Positions 35,050 to 45,639 of a stretch of 64,000 nucleotides of DNA are shown piece by piece. Both the position numbers and the translations under genes were made by a program. Position 1 is the first letter of the stretch. The number at the start of each line of letters is the position of its first letter. The stretch comes from Hydnum rufescens UP504. Taxonomy: Eukaryota; Basidiomycota; Agaricomycetes; Cantharellales; Hydnaceae. The stretch lies in assembly GCA_014904985.1 (NCBI GenBank), contig MU128910.1:379399-443398 (forward strand). Direction: 5' to 3'. The notes beneath the pieces are model-generated. The model was not told the DNA's origin. It saw only the letters and a program-made list of their open reading frames with translations, and did not search any database.

Positions 35050-35475
35050 GCTCTTCATACCTTTTGGCTGTGGTTGCCTTCGCATGACTGGGGCTATACT
35101 CAATTGGCGCATCCTCATCAATTCCATGTCCTTTGGCTGTGGTTACCTTCGCGTGACTGGGGCTACACATTTCGATTGGCATGCTCTCTGCCAATCCCAT
35201 TTTTGGCTGTGGTTGCCTTCGCATGACTGGGGCTATACATCCCAATCAGCATGCTCTCATCAATTCCACATCCTTTGGCTGTGGTTGCCTTCGCATGACT
35301 GGGGCTACATATCTCAATCGCCGCACTCTTCATCAATCCACGTCTTTTGGCTGTGGTTGCCTTTGTGTGACTAGGGCTACACATTTCAATCGCTGGGCTC
35401 TTTATCAATCTCACATCTTTTGGCTGTGGTTGCCGTCATGTGACTGGGGCTACACATCTCGATCGACTACACATT
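35050..35475. repeat. Minisatellite, ~71-bp unit, six copies
   Basis: Unit core TTTGGCTGTGGTTGCCTTCG followed by CATGACTGGGGCTACACAT and a variable ATCAATTCCAC tail. Units start at about 35062, 35132, 35201, 35273, 35344 and 35418. It ends ~150 bp upstream of the ATG at 35628. The unit is unrelated to the 62-bp and 18-bp arrays. Confidence 0.92.
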
Positions 35476-35627
35476 TTGGGGCTTAGGTTGGCACATTTTC
35501 ATCCTGACTCCAAGCTCCTGTGCCACAGTTGCCTTTGTGTGGTTGTGGTGCTTACCCCCTCACTGGTTTCTCATAACGGCAGATCTGTGTGTCATTTCCC
35601 CCTGCCACCATCATCCACATCTTTCAG

Positions 35628-37859
35628 ATGTCTTCACGGACAACACGTTCAACCACCACCAAATTGGCCACAGGCAATAAGCGGACCAAAACTACTACCT
35701 CCAGGTCGTCCACAAGCACTACTTTGAAGGGAGCCAAGGCGCCATCTAAACCCACCAATGCCACATCAACACACACGAATGGTTCTCAGCAAAGAGGACT
35801 TAATTTAACCAATGAATTGGAGGGCGGTTTGGGGGATGGTGTTCTCCCACATGTACCTTCAAAGGCTTCTCAGAAGTCAGGCCCGAGTCGGGAGGACAAT
35901 AATTCCGGCTCTGAACATCCTCCTCGCCATGCAACTAATAAATTCAGTGCTAGACCGGTGGTAGAAGTTCCGCATTCGCGCCATGCTGCAGCCCCTGTTT
36001 CCTCATCATCAACAAGGGCTCAAGTACCCCCTGTGGATCCGTTCTTGCCCACATCTCCACCCTCTAATTCTTTCAAGCCTCCCAGCAGTCCTTTACCTGG
36101 CCCATCAGACCCCTTTGACTCTACGACAGAAGGTACCGCAGTCCGAGGTGCCGAAGATCAGGATCTTGAGGAAGAGGAGAACTGTGGAGACGCTTCTGAT
36201 GTCATACATCGCAGTGGCCAGTTCTCGATCGACCAAATCAAGTGGGCCCATGCGAAGTGTGAAGAATTCTTTGCAGAGCTGGATGCAAAGGCCAAGGAGT
36301 GGAATCAAAGTCTGGAGTCAGTTTGGCACATCGCCTTGGCTGTCTCACCCTCCAAAACGTCACAGAATGGGAATGCGTGGAATGCATTCCAGGCATTGTA
36401 CAAGAAAGACCATCCAAATACTGATCCATCAGGTATGTCCTTTATTCAGTATATATTCTTACACTAAGAATACTAATTGATGCTACTAGTGTCTGCTCAG
36501 GATTATATGGTGAACATGGTGCAGCCAGCATATGCACAGCTCATCAAATCCTTCGGAGGAGAGGAATCCCCAGAATGGGCTACGGAAGCTGTGCGGCTTA
36601 TAGCAGAACATGAGAGTGCGAAGGTTGGAGCTACCAAGCTGGTCGCACAATCCGGTGGTGACATTGCACAGATTATGGCCAATCAAAAGGACAAGTGGAC
36701 ACACGATATGCAGTGGCTGGCCACCATGGATATTCACACAATGTTTTTGATGGTTACTGGCAATGCTGCCTCCCCTGCTGTGCATGCTCAGAACAAATGT
36801 TGCCTGGGATCCAAGGAAATGGCTGCTTGGTACAACTCTAACTTTACGATGTCCACTCAACTTGTGAATATATATCGATTTATCCTCTCTTGCCATTCCC
36901 GGTATGCTGAGCTCGACCAATTCAATGAGGAGCAAGGGAAGAGGAAGCATGATGAAGACCTCAGTACTACATACAAGACCAGGACTGCTATCAAGGATAC
37001 ATTGATAGGCCTTTTCTCGCCTTTTGTGAAGATGACAAAGTTTCCTTGGACCAACCTTGCCAAGGTCCTAGTTCAAAACAAACTTATCATTTCGAATTTT
37101 GTGCTGAATGACGAATTTCTGAACTTTGGCATGTCACTCTCAGATCTTCACACAACCGATCAGTATAAAACATTGTACTATGCGCTCGAGGAGTATAGCC
37201 CTGAGAAGAAGATAGTCATCACCAAAGTGGATAACTGTCCAGTTGGAGAAGCTGAGGATGTGGCACTTATCACGGACAGGCATGGAGAGGTGATACTCTC
37301 GCTGGCAGCAGCACAGGATTATACTGCCTGGCATGGTGCTGGAGAGACTGGAGGAGGGGAAGGGAGCAAGGGGGTGAAACAGAGCGGGATGGACACAGGT
37401 CTTGATGACAGGAGAGGGAACAAGACCACAGTGGGAAAAAGGAAGAAGGCTGCTGTGAAGTCCGTTGCACTCATATGGGATGAATCGGAGGATACTGACT
37501 CAGTAGACAACTTACTGAGCTTTGGCAGTCGGGCTGCACCTCATGATTCCAGTAATTCATCAAGTATTCCCCGCAGCCACTCCTCACTGCACAACCAGCA
37601 GCAGCTCCCAAATCAGCCCCACCCAAAGCCCTGCTTTACCTCTTCTCTATCCGTAACTACAGCACTGCCGCCAGTACTCAATGGGCTTGGTCACTTGGAA
37701 AATGTGAACATCGACTTGGGTTCTGGGTTTCTCGATCAATGGACAGAGGAAGAACTTGATGTGGTGGCTGGACAGATTGGTTATCAAGGGTTTGGGGACA
37801 GCTCTAGTATGAACTTGAATGGGCAACCCACATATTCTGGAGAGCAACCTGGCTATTAG
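35628..37859 (+). CDS. Unknown two-exon cargo protein, 724 aa
   Basis: Exons 35628-36432 and 36490-37859 are joined over a 57-bp intron (GTATGT, TACTAAT branch-like site at 36471, TAG end). Exon 1 encodes a Thr/Ser/Lys-rich disordered leader (MSSRTTRSTTTKLATG, possibly nuclear), then a charged helix region (WAHAKCEEFFAELDAKAKEW) and NAWNAFQALYKKDHP. Exon 2 is mainly helical (ATEAVRLIAEHESAK, KDKWTHDMQWLATMDIHTMF, FSPFVKMTKFPWTNLAKVLV), then a basic KKRKKAAVKS-like tract, acidic ESEDTDSVD and a Gln/Asn/Gly-rich end. No catalytic motif recognised. A diverged paralogue lies at 45640-47275. The ORF is uninterrupted. DNA-bound or structural roles are possible but not shown. Confidence 0.75.
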
Positions 37860-38232
37860 GACCCCTTTATGCTGCTTCCAACTTCTGGCCCAAGTGTCCC
37901 TGCCTTGATGGGTCAACACCTTGGGCATTAATACTACCATCTCCTTCCCTTGATTTCTTCCCTTGTCCTTCAACGGACATGTTCTTGTTTTATTACAGTC
38001 CTTCAATGGGCATCCTGCGTCTCAAAAAACTGTGCTAACTATGTGTTTCCCTCATCTTTGCTTTGTCTTTACCATAGTTAATATTACAATAGAATTAATG
38101 TGCAGAACACATGTATGAGGTTCCAAAACTGTGCAAGTGCATCAGTTGAACCCCAATTAGGCCCTAATTGGGCCCTAATCAGGACCCAAGTTGAAACCAG
38201 AATGGTGGATTGGGGCCCCAATAGTGTCTGGT
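37860..38232. other. Right subterminal region of the KDZ element
   Basis: Noncoding. Near 38140-38225 it contains CCCCAATTAGGCCC, AATTGGGCCC and TTGGGGCCCCAA-type motifs resembling those next to the left end. Confidence 0.5.
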
Positions 38233-38273
38233 ACCTACTTAGGTACCAAATCATGCCCCAGAATAGATACCTA
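38233..38273 (-). repeat. Right terminal inverted repeat of the KDZ element
   Basis: Complement of 17543-17583 with five mismatches. The inner part GGTACCTAAGTAGGT is identical. Confidence 0.75.
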
Positions 38274-38469
38274 AGAAGGGGGTCACATACGGCTGCCCGA
38301 GGTGGGTTTTCGCACTTATACTAACATTCTTTAGCTGCCCTTGCTCTTCTTCCCATTCCGCAAGGTACCATGGCCCCAAAAGAAAATGGCCCGACTCTGC
38401 AACCTCAAGCTCTTCTTCCATATCATCTGTATCATTCCCATCCTTCAGCTGTCGCGATAAACCATCTGG
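38274..38469 (-). pseudogene. Gypsy B pol fragment after RNase H
   Basis: Minus-strand residues DGLSRQLKDGNDTDDMEEEL and the following acidic linker are what normally follows the HVP..RHVGP end of gypsy RNase H. The preceding residues are at 40154 and above, across the LTR-A insertion; the following ones are at 17527, across the KDZ element. Confidence 0.8.
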
Positions 38470-40153
38470 TATAGAAGAAGGGTTGGGAGCTCTGATGACT
38501 GTCAAATCAAAATCTGGTTCAGCCAGTGTGTAGATGGGAGACTGTATTTCTGTTGTTATTCGTTGGGCTGGTTCGCTTCAATGGTTGATCACACTCTGCA
38601 AGATGTGTATGGTGTTCAGTGGAGAATAGGAAGGGATATGGACTAGCTGTAGTCAATGATATATCATTTGGGATGCTTATAGAAAGGCTTATATGTCTGG
38701 GATGCTTGTAGGAAGGCTTATATGTTGTGTGGGATTGCTTATGGAAAGACTTATACATCTGTGATGCTTGTAGAAAGGCTTATACGTCGTTCATGTTGTG
38801 TTGGTCTGTTTACTGATATTTGTGTATTCTTGTTTACGTTCTCCTGGTCAAAATGCGGATATCTGTGAGTTATAGACTGGTCAGTGCTTGGTTAGTCTTG
38901 TTAGTATGTTTCTTTCTTCTTTCTTCAAAACCTGATACATATTTTGTTATGCTTACTTTTCCTTGGATGTCCAGCAACTCTAACCTTAGGTCCTGCAACT
39001 ATCCTTGGCTTTAGTGATTCGCGTAGAGGGCTACCAGTGGCTTTGTCTCAACAACCTTGAAGATGACTTAGCTCCAGATGGCTTATAGATAGACTGTTCT
39101 TTAGAGGCAAGCAGAAAAGTTGACAGTGGTTGACAGTGATGATTTCCAGAGAGGAGATGATTGTGTGGGGGTACAGGAGATCTACCAGCTTTTATACCTT
39201 TCTGAAGGTGGCTGTGTTTAAGAAATATGACTCCCCCATGGGTGAGTCATATGTGAGTCATAGGTGAGAACAAAAGAAAAATAACAAGATGATGTAATAA
39301 TGCAGTCATAGCTGAGTCATGCATAAGGAGAACAAAAGAAATCATGAGGGGGGGTGATGTCATAGTGATGTCATTCATAAAGAGAACAAAAGGAATCATG
39401 AGGGGGGGTGATGTCACCAATTTGCTGAGCATGTGGAATGCTTGGAGCATGTGGTCACTGACCATGTGGAGCATTCTGGAGGCGAAATGAAAGGATATCT
39501 CCAGGTTTTGGAGATTAATTTGAGCATAGTCCAGTGGTTAAGGTGTTTTTGTTGTTGGTTGATAATGGGGACAAGTGCATGGGATGGGATTCAATGCAGA
39601 AACAGCAGTTTGCATCCGTAATAGACGTTCTTGGTATCATTAGATGCGTATTTTTAACAGCTTTCTGGGCGCGGTGGTTCCGAGCAGATCCGGTGTAAAC
39701 TGACAGAGAAATTCGTTTTTTACTGATGGGTGTTGATTCTGATAGTAATATTGTTCTGTAGAGCTCAGTTTTGATCTGTTCTTCGCGTTCTTAGTACTGT
39801 TGGATGCGGATTTTTTATATCTTTCTAGGCGCGGTTGTTTCGAAAGGATTGAATGCGAACTGATGGAGAAATTCGTTTTTTACTGGAAATCCCGGATTTT
39901 GGTAGTAAAATTGGCCTGGAGAGTGCAGTTTTTGTCCGTTCAACTTGTGTTTGGTACCGTTCGAAAGGTGTGAATCATAGCTTTCTAAGAGTTATATGGG
40001 CATACCTCTCCAATCAAAACTGACGGAGTTATAGAATGAATTCAATTTCCGTGCGTAGCCATAATTAATTTCGTAATTGGTCATGTGATCGTCCAAAGGC
40101 TGGGAGTGGTGTGATTTCGTGTTTTCTGATCCTGGATGTTTTTATCTTCCACA
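38470..40153 (-). repeat. Solo LTR of gypsy family A, copy 3, inside gypsy B
   Basis: 1684 bp, with CTGG on both sides (38466-38469 and 40154-40157). Compared with the other copies it has an expanded ~35-bp repeat (GGGATGCTTATAGAAAGGCT type, about four copies at 38660-38790). It interrupts the RNase H-integrase linker exactly between RHVGP and PDGLSRQ-type codons. Confidence 0.88.
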
Positions 40154-42908
40154 CTGGTCCCACATGTCTTGTAGCCGGTACATGCATCAGTTCGAAGTTG
40201 AACAATTGTATATATGAAATCCATCTTGACATTGCCTGATTAGGTAGCCCTGGAATATTGATAGTCTGTTTCAAGAACTTTGCATCTACTTCTACCTTGA
40301 AGTGAATACCCCATAAATCATTTCTCTGTGCCATTAGGGCTTTGTATAAACCTTTCAGCTCTAACTGAGGTTGTGAATACCTTGACTCTGTATCATTATT
40401 GGTGATTGAGCCAAACACCAGGGGGAATCTACCCTCTTTTAAAGTTTGATATTCAATCCACCCCACTGCTATGACTGAACTGTCTACTGCAAGGGTAACC
40501 AAACCATAATCAGAGGTTCTTTCGCTCAGGGGCTTAACATTGGCAATCAAGATGTCTAATGACTTTCTAGTGGGTAAATCTGATGCTAATTCTTTCAACT
40601 TTTGCATTGCTTGTGTGGCTTCTTCAGTCCATTCAAATTCTTTCATGGTCTTCTTTGTTAATTGTGTTAAAGGCTTGGCTATCTCAGCATACTTCCAGAT
40701 CCAATTTCTTGTGACCCCAACTGTTCCCAGAAAACCACAGACTTCCTTGACATTGGTTGGTTGTGGCCAATTTAATATCTTTGTAATTATTCCATGGTGA
40801 GGGTGTCTTCCTTCCATTGAACATATGTTTCCTACTATATTGACCAATGGTGTTGCTAGGACCAGCTTGTTTCCTGAGGCTGTACATCCAGCTTCTGCAA
40901 AGGTGGCAAACAATCAATCCACTGTATGTGCAAATTCCCAAATAAACTGTCGAATATTGAGGTTCTCTGGGATCGGCTTATCTTCATATCTTGTCTTTGG
41001 TCCTTTTCCAGCTACATCATCGACAAATGCATCTGCTTCATGTGGAATCATTGGTTTGATCATATGCCTCACTGTCCGCATAAATTCTTGCATGCTGTTG
41101 GTATATCCTTGAGGTAATGATGTTAACTTTACTGGCCCTAATGGTGAATCTGATGTCGTCAATTCTTGTGACTCTTCTGCCACTCATCGTCCATCATATC
41201 CAGCAAACAGGTCAGCTACAATATACACTGAATGTCCTACAAAGCTGTCTGTGAAATCATTGATGTTTGGAGGTAGACTTGAATCTCTAACTGACACTGC
41301 ATTGAGGGGTTGAAGATCATGAACAATTCGAAAACCACCCTTGGGCTTGGCTACTGCAAACATCTGAGAACGATAAGACCAGGATGTTTTGTACTTTCCT
41401 GCTGCCAACTGTTCCTTGATCATTTGTATCATTTGAGCTACAATTGCCTTGGGAGGTTTGATGGGGGGCAATTCCCATGGTATATGAGGAATGGTTTCCA
41501 TGACATAATCTGGAAAATATTCAGGTTTGAAGATGCCTCTTTCAGATTCGTCAAAAGCCAACCCTTTTTCTTGTTGAGCCACCACATGAAGAAGCAAATC
41601 AAGTTCTTGTTCTGTCAGAAAATCATTAGGTATGTTTGAAATGATCTTCTTGATTTGTTCTGGTGTCAATTTCTTGGTGTATCGAAAGTTCTTTAACTGT
41701 GGAGGATGTGTAGGCAATGGGGAAAGATTTAATGATGGTAAATCCTTATATGGTTCTCATACAACTGATCTCTGAGTTACTCCAAGTGGAACAGGATTTT
41801 TCTTCTTATCCACTGTTTTATACTTTGTCTTATGGTTGGTCTGTATAATCTGGGCTAAATGTTGACTGGCTACTTGACTTATTTCTTGAGGTAAGTGGCT
41901 TCTTATAGTCTTCTGTATGCGAGCTTCAAGGTTGTTTTCTGCAAATGAGGCTGATGATCTCCATGCATTTTGTAGACCCCTTGCAGCAATTCCATGCTTG
42001 TTTACCAATGCATCCATAACATACTTGTTCTCCTTCAATTCTTCCACCTTCCTCTTTACCTCTGGGAGTCATAAGGCTTCCGAAAGTTCTCTTCCAAATG
42101 TCGGGATTGAAGGAGCATCTCCTTTTAGTGAACTATATGATGGGGTGGCTTTCACTTTTTGATATTGGTCTAACATCAGCTCTTCTTCTGTAATGCTGGT
42201 AGGTTCTTGTTCTGCAGGTGATTTTGGTGGAATGACTGAAATGGAGTTGACTAACTTTGTCTTTTCTCATGATTCATTCACTAGTGCTTGCATTAGGACT
42301 GATGATTGGTCCATATCCCCATTCTGGAAAGCCTGAATCGTCATTCCTCCTTTTCCTTCTTTTACTCCATATGATATTTGGGCACCCATATCCATAAGCC
42401 AAGGTTGACCTAACAAGACATCATGGTCCGCAAATTTCCCATTTTTTACAAAGAAATGATGATCGAAATGTATTCCACCTATTTCTACTTGGACATCTCG
42501 ACAACATCCTAGTAGAGGTTCTGGTCCACTATTGATTCCTTGAAGTGACCAACATTCTCCATCATGATCCATTGGGATGTTCAGTTTCTCCATGGCATCA
42601 CTTGAGATTAGATTCAATTCGGATCCTGAGTCGATCATAAGAGACACATCTTCTCTTCCCATCACCTTGCCATTAACCTTCCCTGTGGCCACTGCAAACA
42701 TCCTCCTTGGTTTTGCATGGATCAGATGAGCTCTATACAACCATTCCCAAGGTTCTTTCGCATCTCCTTCAAACTCCGATCTTTCTTCCGATGATTCATC
42801 TGATGATTCACTAATTTCTCCTTCTTCATATGCTGCAGAGTTCACAGTAAGAGGGTCCCTATACTTGTTTGTTGGTTCCCTTTTTAACTTTAGCCCAGCA
42901 GCAAACAA
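40154..42908 (-). pseudogene. Gypsy B protease, reverse transcriptase and RNase H
   Basis: Protease (42908-42267) has the aspartic motif DSGSELNLIS and a distal LLGQPWL. After a spacer, the RT (41717 on) carries the PPIKPPKAI entry, SQMFAVAKPKGGFRIVHDLQ, LNAVSVRDSSLPP and VADLFAGYD. The stop at 41184 (TGA after GR) interrupts it. It resumes with GPVKLTSLPQGYTNS and the catalytic FVDDVAGKGPKTRYEDKP. The thumb/RNase H part (40913-40160) has LNWPQPTNVKEVCGFLG, LAVDSSVIAVGWI, RYSQPQLELKGLYKAL and EVDAKFLKQT. This is the typical basidiomycete Ty3/gypsy clade with a VDD active site. Frames change several times, so no continuous product is possible. Confidence 0.9.
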
Positions 42909-44955
42909 CTTAGCAGGCCCGGTGCTATTCCAAGAAAGTCCCCTAAAGATATTTCTATTTTTTGATTTAATACCTTTTTTACTAGTTCCTTATCTTCACA
43001 TGCATCCTGAAACTCAGTTGTAAACTTGAATGCTGGTCCACTCTTAGGCAAATGTTTCTCTGGAGAGTCCACTTCCATTTCTATGTCTTCCTGTTGAATA
43101 TTGTTCTTGAACTTGACATTCTTTGTCTTTTCTTCTGCTGGAAGCTGTTCTTTTGGGAGGGGTTCCTTGGTTTTATGATTTCTTTGTAATATCACCATCT
43201 GGGGATATTTCTCCTCTGGTTTCTGAGTTTCAGCTGATGGAGTCTTTGTCCTTGCATCAAGAAATGGAGTTGAAATGACTGGGGGTGGTGGAAAATGCAG
43301 AACATAGGCTGGTTTTGGCTCTTTTTCTGGGCTCTTTTTGGCTTCCTGCGGCCGCATTTTCTCAATTTCATGTTCATCATCTACTTCCATTTCCACTACT
43401 GGTTGCTGGGATGGACTGGGGTGAGTTTCTGGTACAGGATGTGCTACATTTCTTGGTGGTATTTCGACTGTGACTTGATGCTTAGGCAGACAAGAAACCT
43501 TGTTGTGGGGCCTCTCACCCATAGGAGTATATCTGACTTCAGGCTTGTCAGACTTTGCAACTGGATTGGCTCTTGGTTCTGCCATTACTGTGTACAATTG
43601 TCCTTGAAAAAGCAGTCATCCATATTCATCCACCACACTACAAGCACTAACAGTTCGAGCATTTGGAGGGGTAAGACTCTGCAGCTCATTTATTATTGCT
43701 TGCTTAATTCCTCCTTGTCCAGGAATTCCTCTTGGTAAGCGTGTTCCATCACTCTTGACCAATAGTCCATCCACAGCATACTTGATCATCCCCTGACAAA
43801 TCATTGCCTGCACATCTGGGCAATTCTTCATTCCTACCGCATGTACTCCGGTTTTGTCACAAAACCAACAAATGACCACACTCCTTGATCCTTCCAAAGA
43901 TCTGTCAGGATAACGATTCGAATTCCTTGGGATATTATTGGGATAAGTAGCAGGACTTTCAATACCCTGGTTTTCAATTCTTGTCTGGTGATCAGGTGTA
44001 GGTAAATTGCTGTTCGGATAAGATCATGCAAGGTGTATTTTCATTTCATTAAATGATTTTGCCAATTCACCTACTTGATCTGAAACTGTTTTCAGGGCTG
44101 GAGTAGAGGCTGATTTGTGTGGGGCTGACCCTCTCCTTGGGGGCATTTCCATCTGCGTTTTTACACTATCACTATCACTGCTTGACCCTTCCTCCTCTGA
44201 TTCGTCATTGCTGGAATCTGCATCTGAAGAATCTGAAGAATCCGAGTCTGATTTTGAGTGTTTGTAATAGTTTTTCTTGAATCTGACCTTGCCCTTGTAG
44301 TAAGTCTTTCCCTCATGTTTGTGCAGGTCTTGAATGTTGTAGTACACATCATCCTTAAGGCAGGACTTTATGCATTTATAAGCTGCAAAATGGCTGAGGG
44401 GTTTAGAGTCATCAAAACCTGGAAGCACTTGAAGGTAGGGTAATACGACTTGTTGAACTTCTTGGGGTATTCCTTGCCAGAATAAATCATTTTCATCCCT
44501 TTCCGCAATCATTCCTTTTGCTTGTAAGTGATGAGCTTGAGTCACAAACTTTCGATAGTATGTGTCAAGATCTGCTTCACTCTTGATTGAATGAGGTTGA
44601 AACAATAGCAAGCCAGACGTTCCCTGGTGTACCTCATCTTGTTATCGGTTTGTCCATAGAAATCCCTAAGCCTGTCCGCAAGTTCTTTAAAGGAATTTCC
44701 TTTTGCTTCAGGAAGATTCTTTAACAACTCTGCAACTTTCCTTCCACAATATTGTACCAAATGCTTACACTTTTCCTCATCTGTATATAATGCTTCTTCG
44801 CAGCATGCTTCATAATCATAAGAAACTTGTCCAGTCGCTTTCCTTTGAAATATGGAGCATCCTTGGCAGAAGGCCTTGGCATCAATCGAGGGGTTTGAGG
44901 TGTTGTCATACTGAATTAATTGATTTAGACTTGATTGAATGCACAAATTGATCAA
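42890..44955 (-). pseudogene. Gypsy B gag and gag-protease linker
   Basis: Gag begins near 44909 (MTTPQTPRLMPR), frameshifts near 44800 into YTDEEKCKHLVQYCGRKVAEL and FYGQTDNKMRYTRERL, and continues in another frame through DLFWQGIPQEVQQVVLPYL to a Ser/Asp/Glu-rich tail (44024). A CCHC-like knuckle, CWFCDKTGVHAVGMKNC, lies near 43860. Region 43597-42890 is a Pro/Glu/Lys-rich linker (VVEMEVDDEHEIEKM, EKEPKPAYVLHFPPPP) just upstream of and overlapping the protease ORF. The order and spacing are those of the basidiomycete gypsy clade. Confidence 0.82.
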
Positions 44956-44969
44956 AATTGAAAAGTACC

Positions 44970-44985
44970 CCTGTAAGGACCACCA
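44970..44985 (-). other. Probable primer-binding site of gypsy B
   Basis: Two bases after the LTR end the minus strand reads TGGTGGTCCTTACAGG, beginning with the TGG expected opposite a tRNA CCA end. I cannot assign the tRNA. Confidence 0.45.
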
Positions 44986-44987
44986 AT

Positions 44988-45244
44988 TATAGAAGAGACC
45001 TAATGAGCTTTATTTGTTTTCTTCAGCTAAAATGTTATAAGGGGTTTGTTTAGAATGTGTTAGATGAGGACAGATCAGTTTTGATGGGTTATGTGCCACT
45101 CAACTGTTGTTTTGTACTAGTTTTGTTGTTGGTTTGACCTTAGGACTTGAACACAAGACTCCAAGATAGATGCTCAGCACAAGATTTGAACACAGGACCT
45201 TCAGATACTCCAAAACACAGATAGCCAGACACCAAGATTTGAAC
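44988..45244 (-). repeat. Right (5') LTR of gypsy B, gag-proximal part
   Basis: Matches the corresponding part of the left LTR from its TATAGAAGAGACC end up to GATTTGAAC. The LTR then resumes at 47853 with ACAAGACC, the very next bases in the other copies, so 45245-47852 is an insertion or a misjoin. Confidence 0.8.
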
Positions 45245-45324
45245 TTACTTCGAATCCTGCTGGTCACTCCCCATCTCCCTGCTTGGTATCTCCCACTCTC
45301 CTGGTCTTTCTCGTGCTCAATCAC

Positions 45325-45467
45325 CCTGTACTTCCTCATGCTCAATCGCCCCGTATTCCTTGTGGCTCAATCGCCCCGTATTCCTCGTGCCTCAATCACC
45401 CCGTATTCCTCGGCTCAATCGCCCCCGTATTCCTCCGCTCAATCGCCCCGTATTCATCGTGCTCAAT
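45325..45467. repeat. ~24-bp minisatellite, about six copies
   Basis: CTCAATCGCCCCGTATTCCTCG-like units with slight length variation. It lies upstream of the cargo-gene paralogue. Confidence 0.85.
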
Positions 45468-45639
45468 CTCGCAATCGCTCTCGTGTCATCCTCGCACTCG
45501 GTCTCCGGCTCAGTCCCCTTGCTCAGCGCCACTTGGTCTCCCAGCCCCAAGTCATACCTCCATCTCCACACATTTGGCAATTCTCCCATCGTTGGGGATT
45601 TTGATATGAGTCGAGCCTTCTGGTCTATATCATCAGCGT

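Larger units (their letters stand above)
17543..38273. mobile_element. 20.7-kb KDZ-superfamily DNA transposon with cargo genes
   Basis: Ends match as inverted repeats over 41 bp (17543-17583 against the complement of 38233-38273; 36 identities by eye), with a shared core TTTGGTACCTAAGTAGGT. Just inside both ends are GC-rich GGGGCCCC/CCCCAAT-type subterminal motifs. Contents: KDZ transposase (minus), a coiled-coil ORF (plus), a MYND gene (minus), and three large unknown genes (plus) at 28615, 30302 and 35628. A solo LTR-A is nested at 22988-24547. It split gypsy B between RNase H and integrase, so it is younger than gypsy B. No clean target duplication is visible at the borders. The genes are partly decayed. 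Confidence 0.75.
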
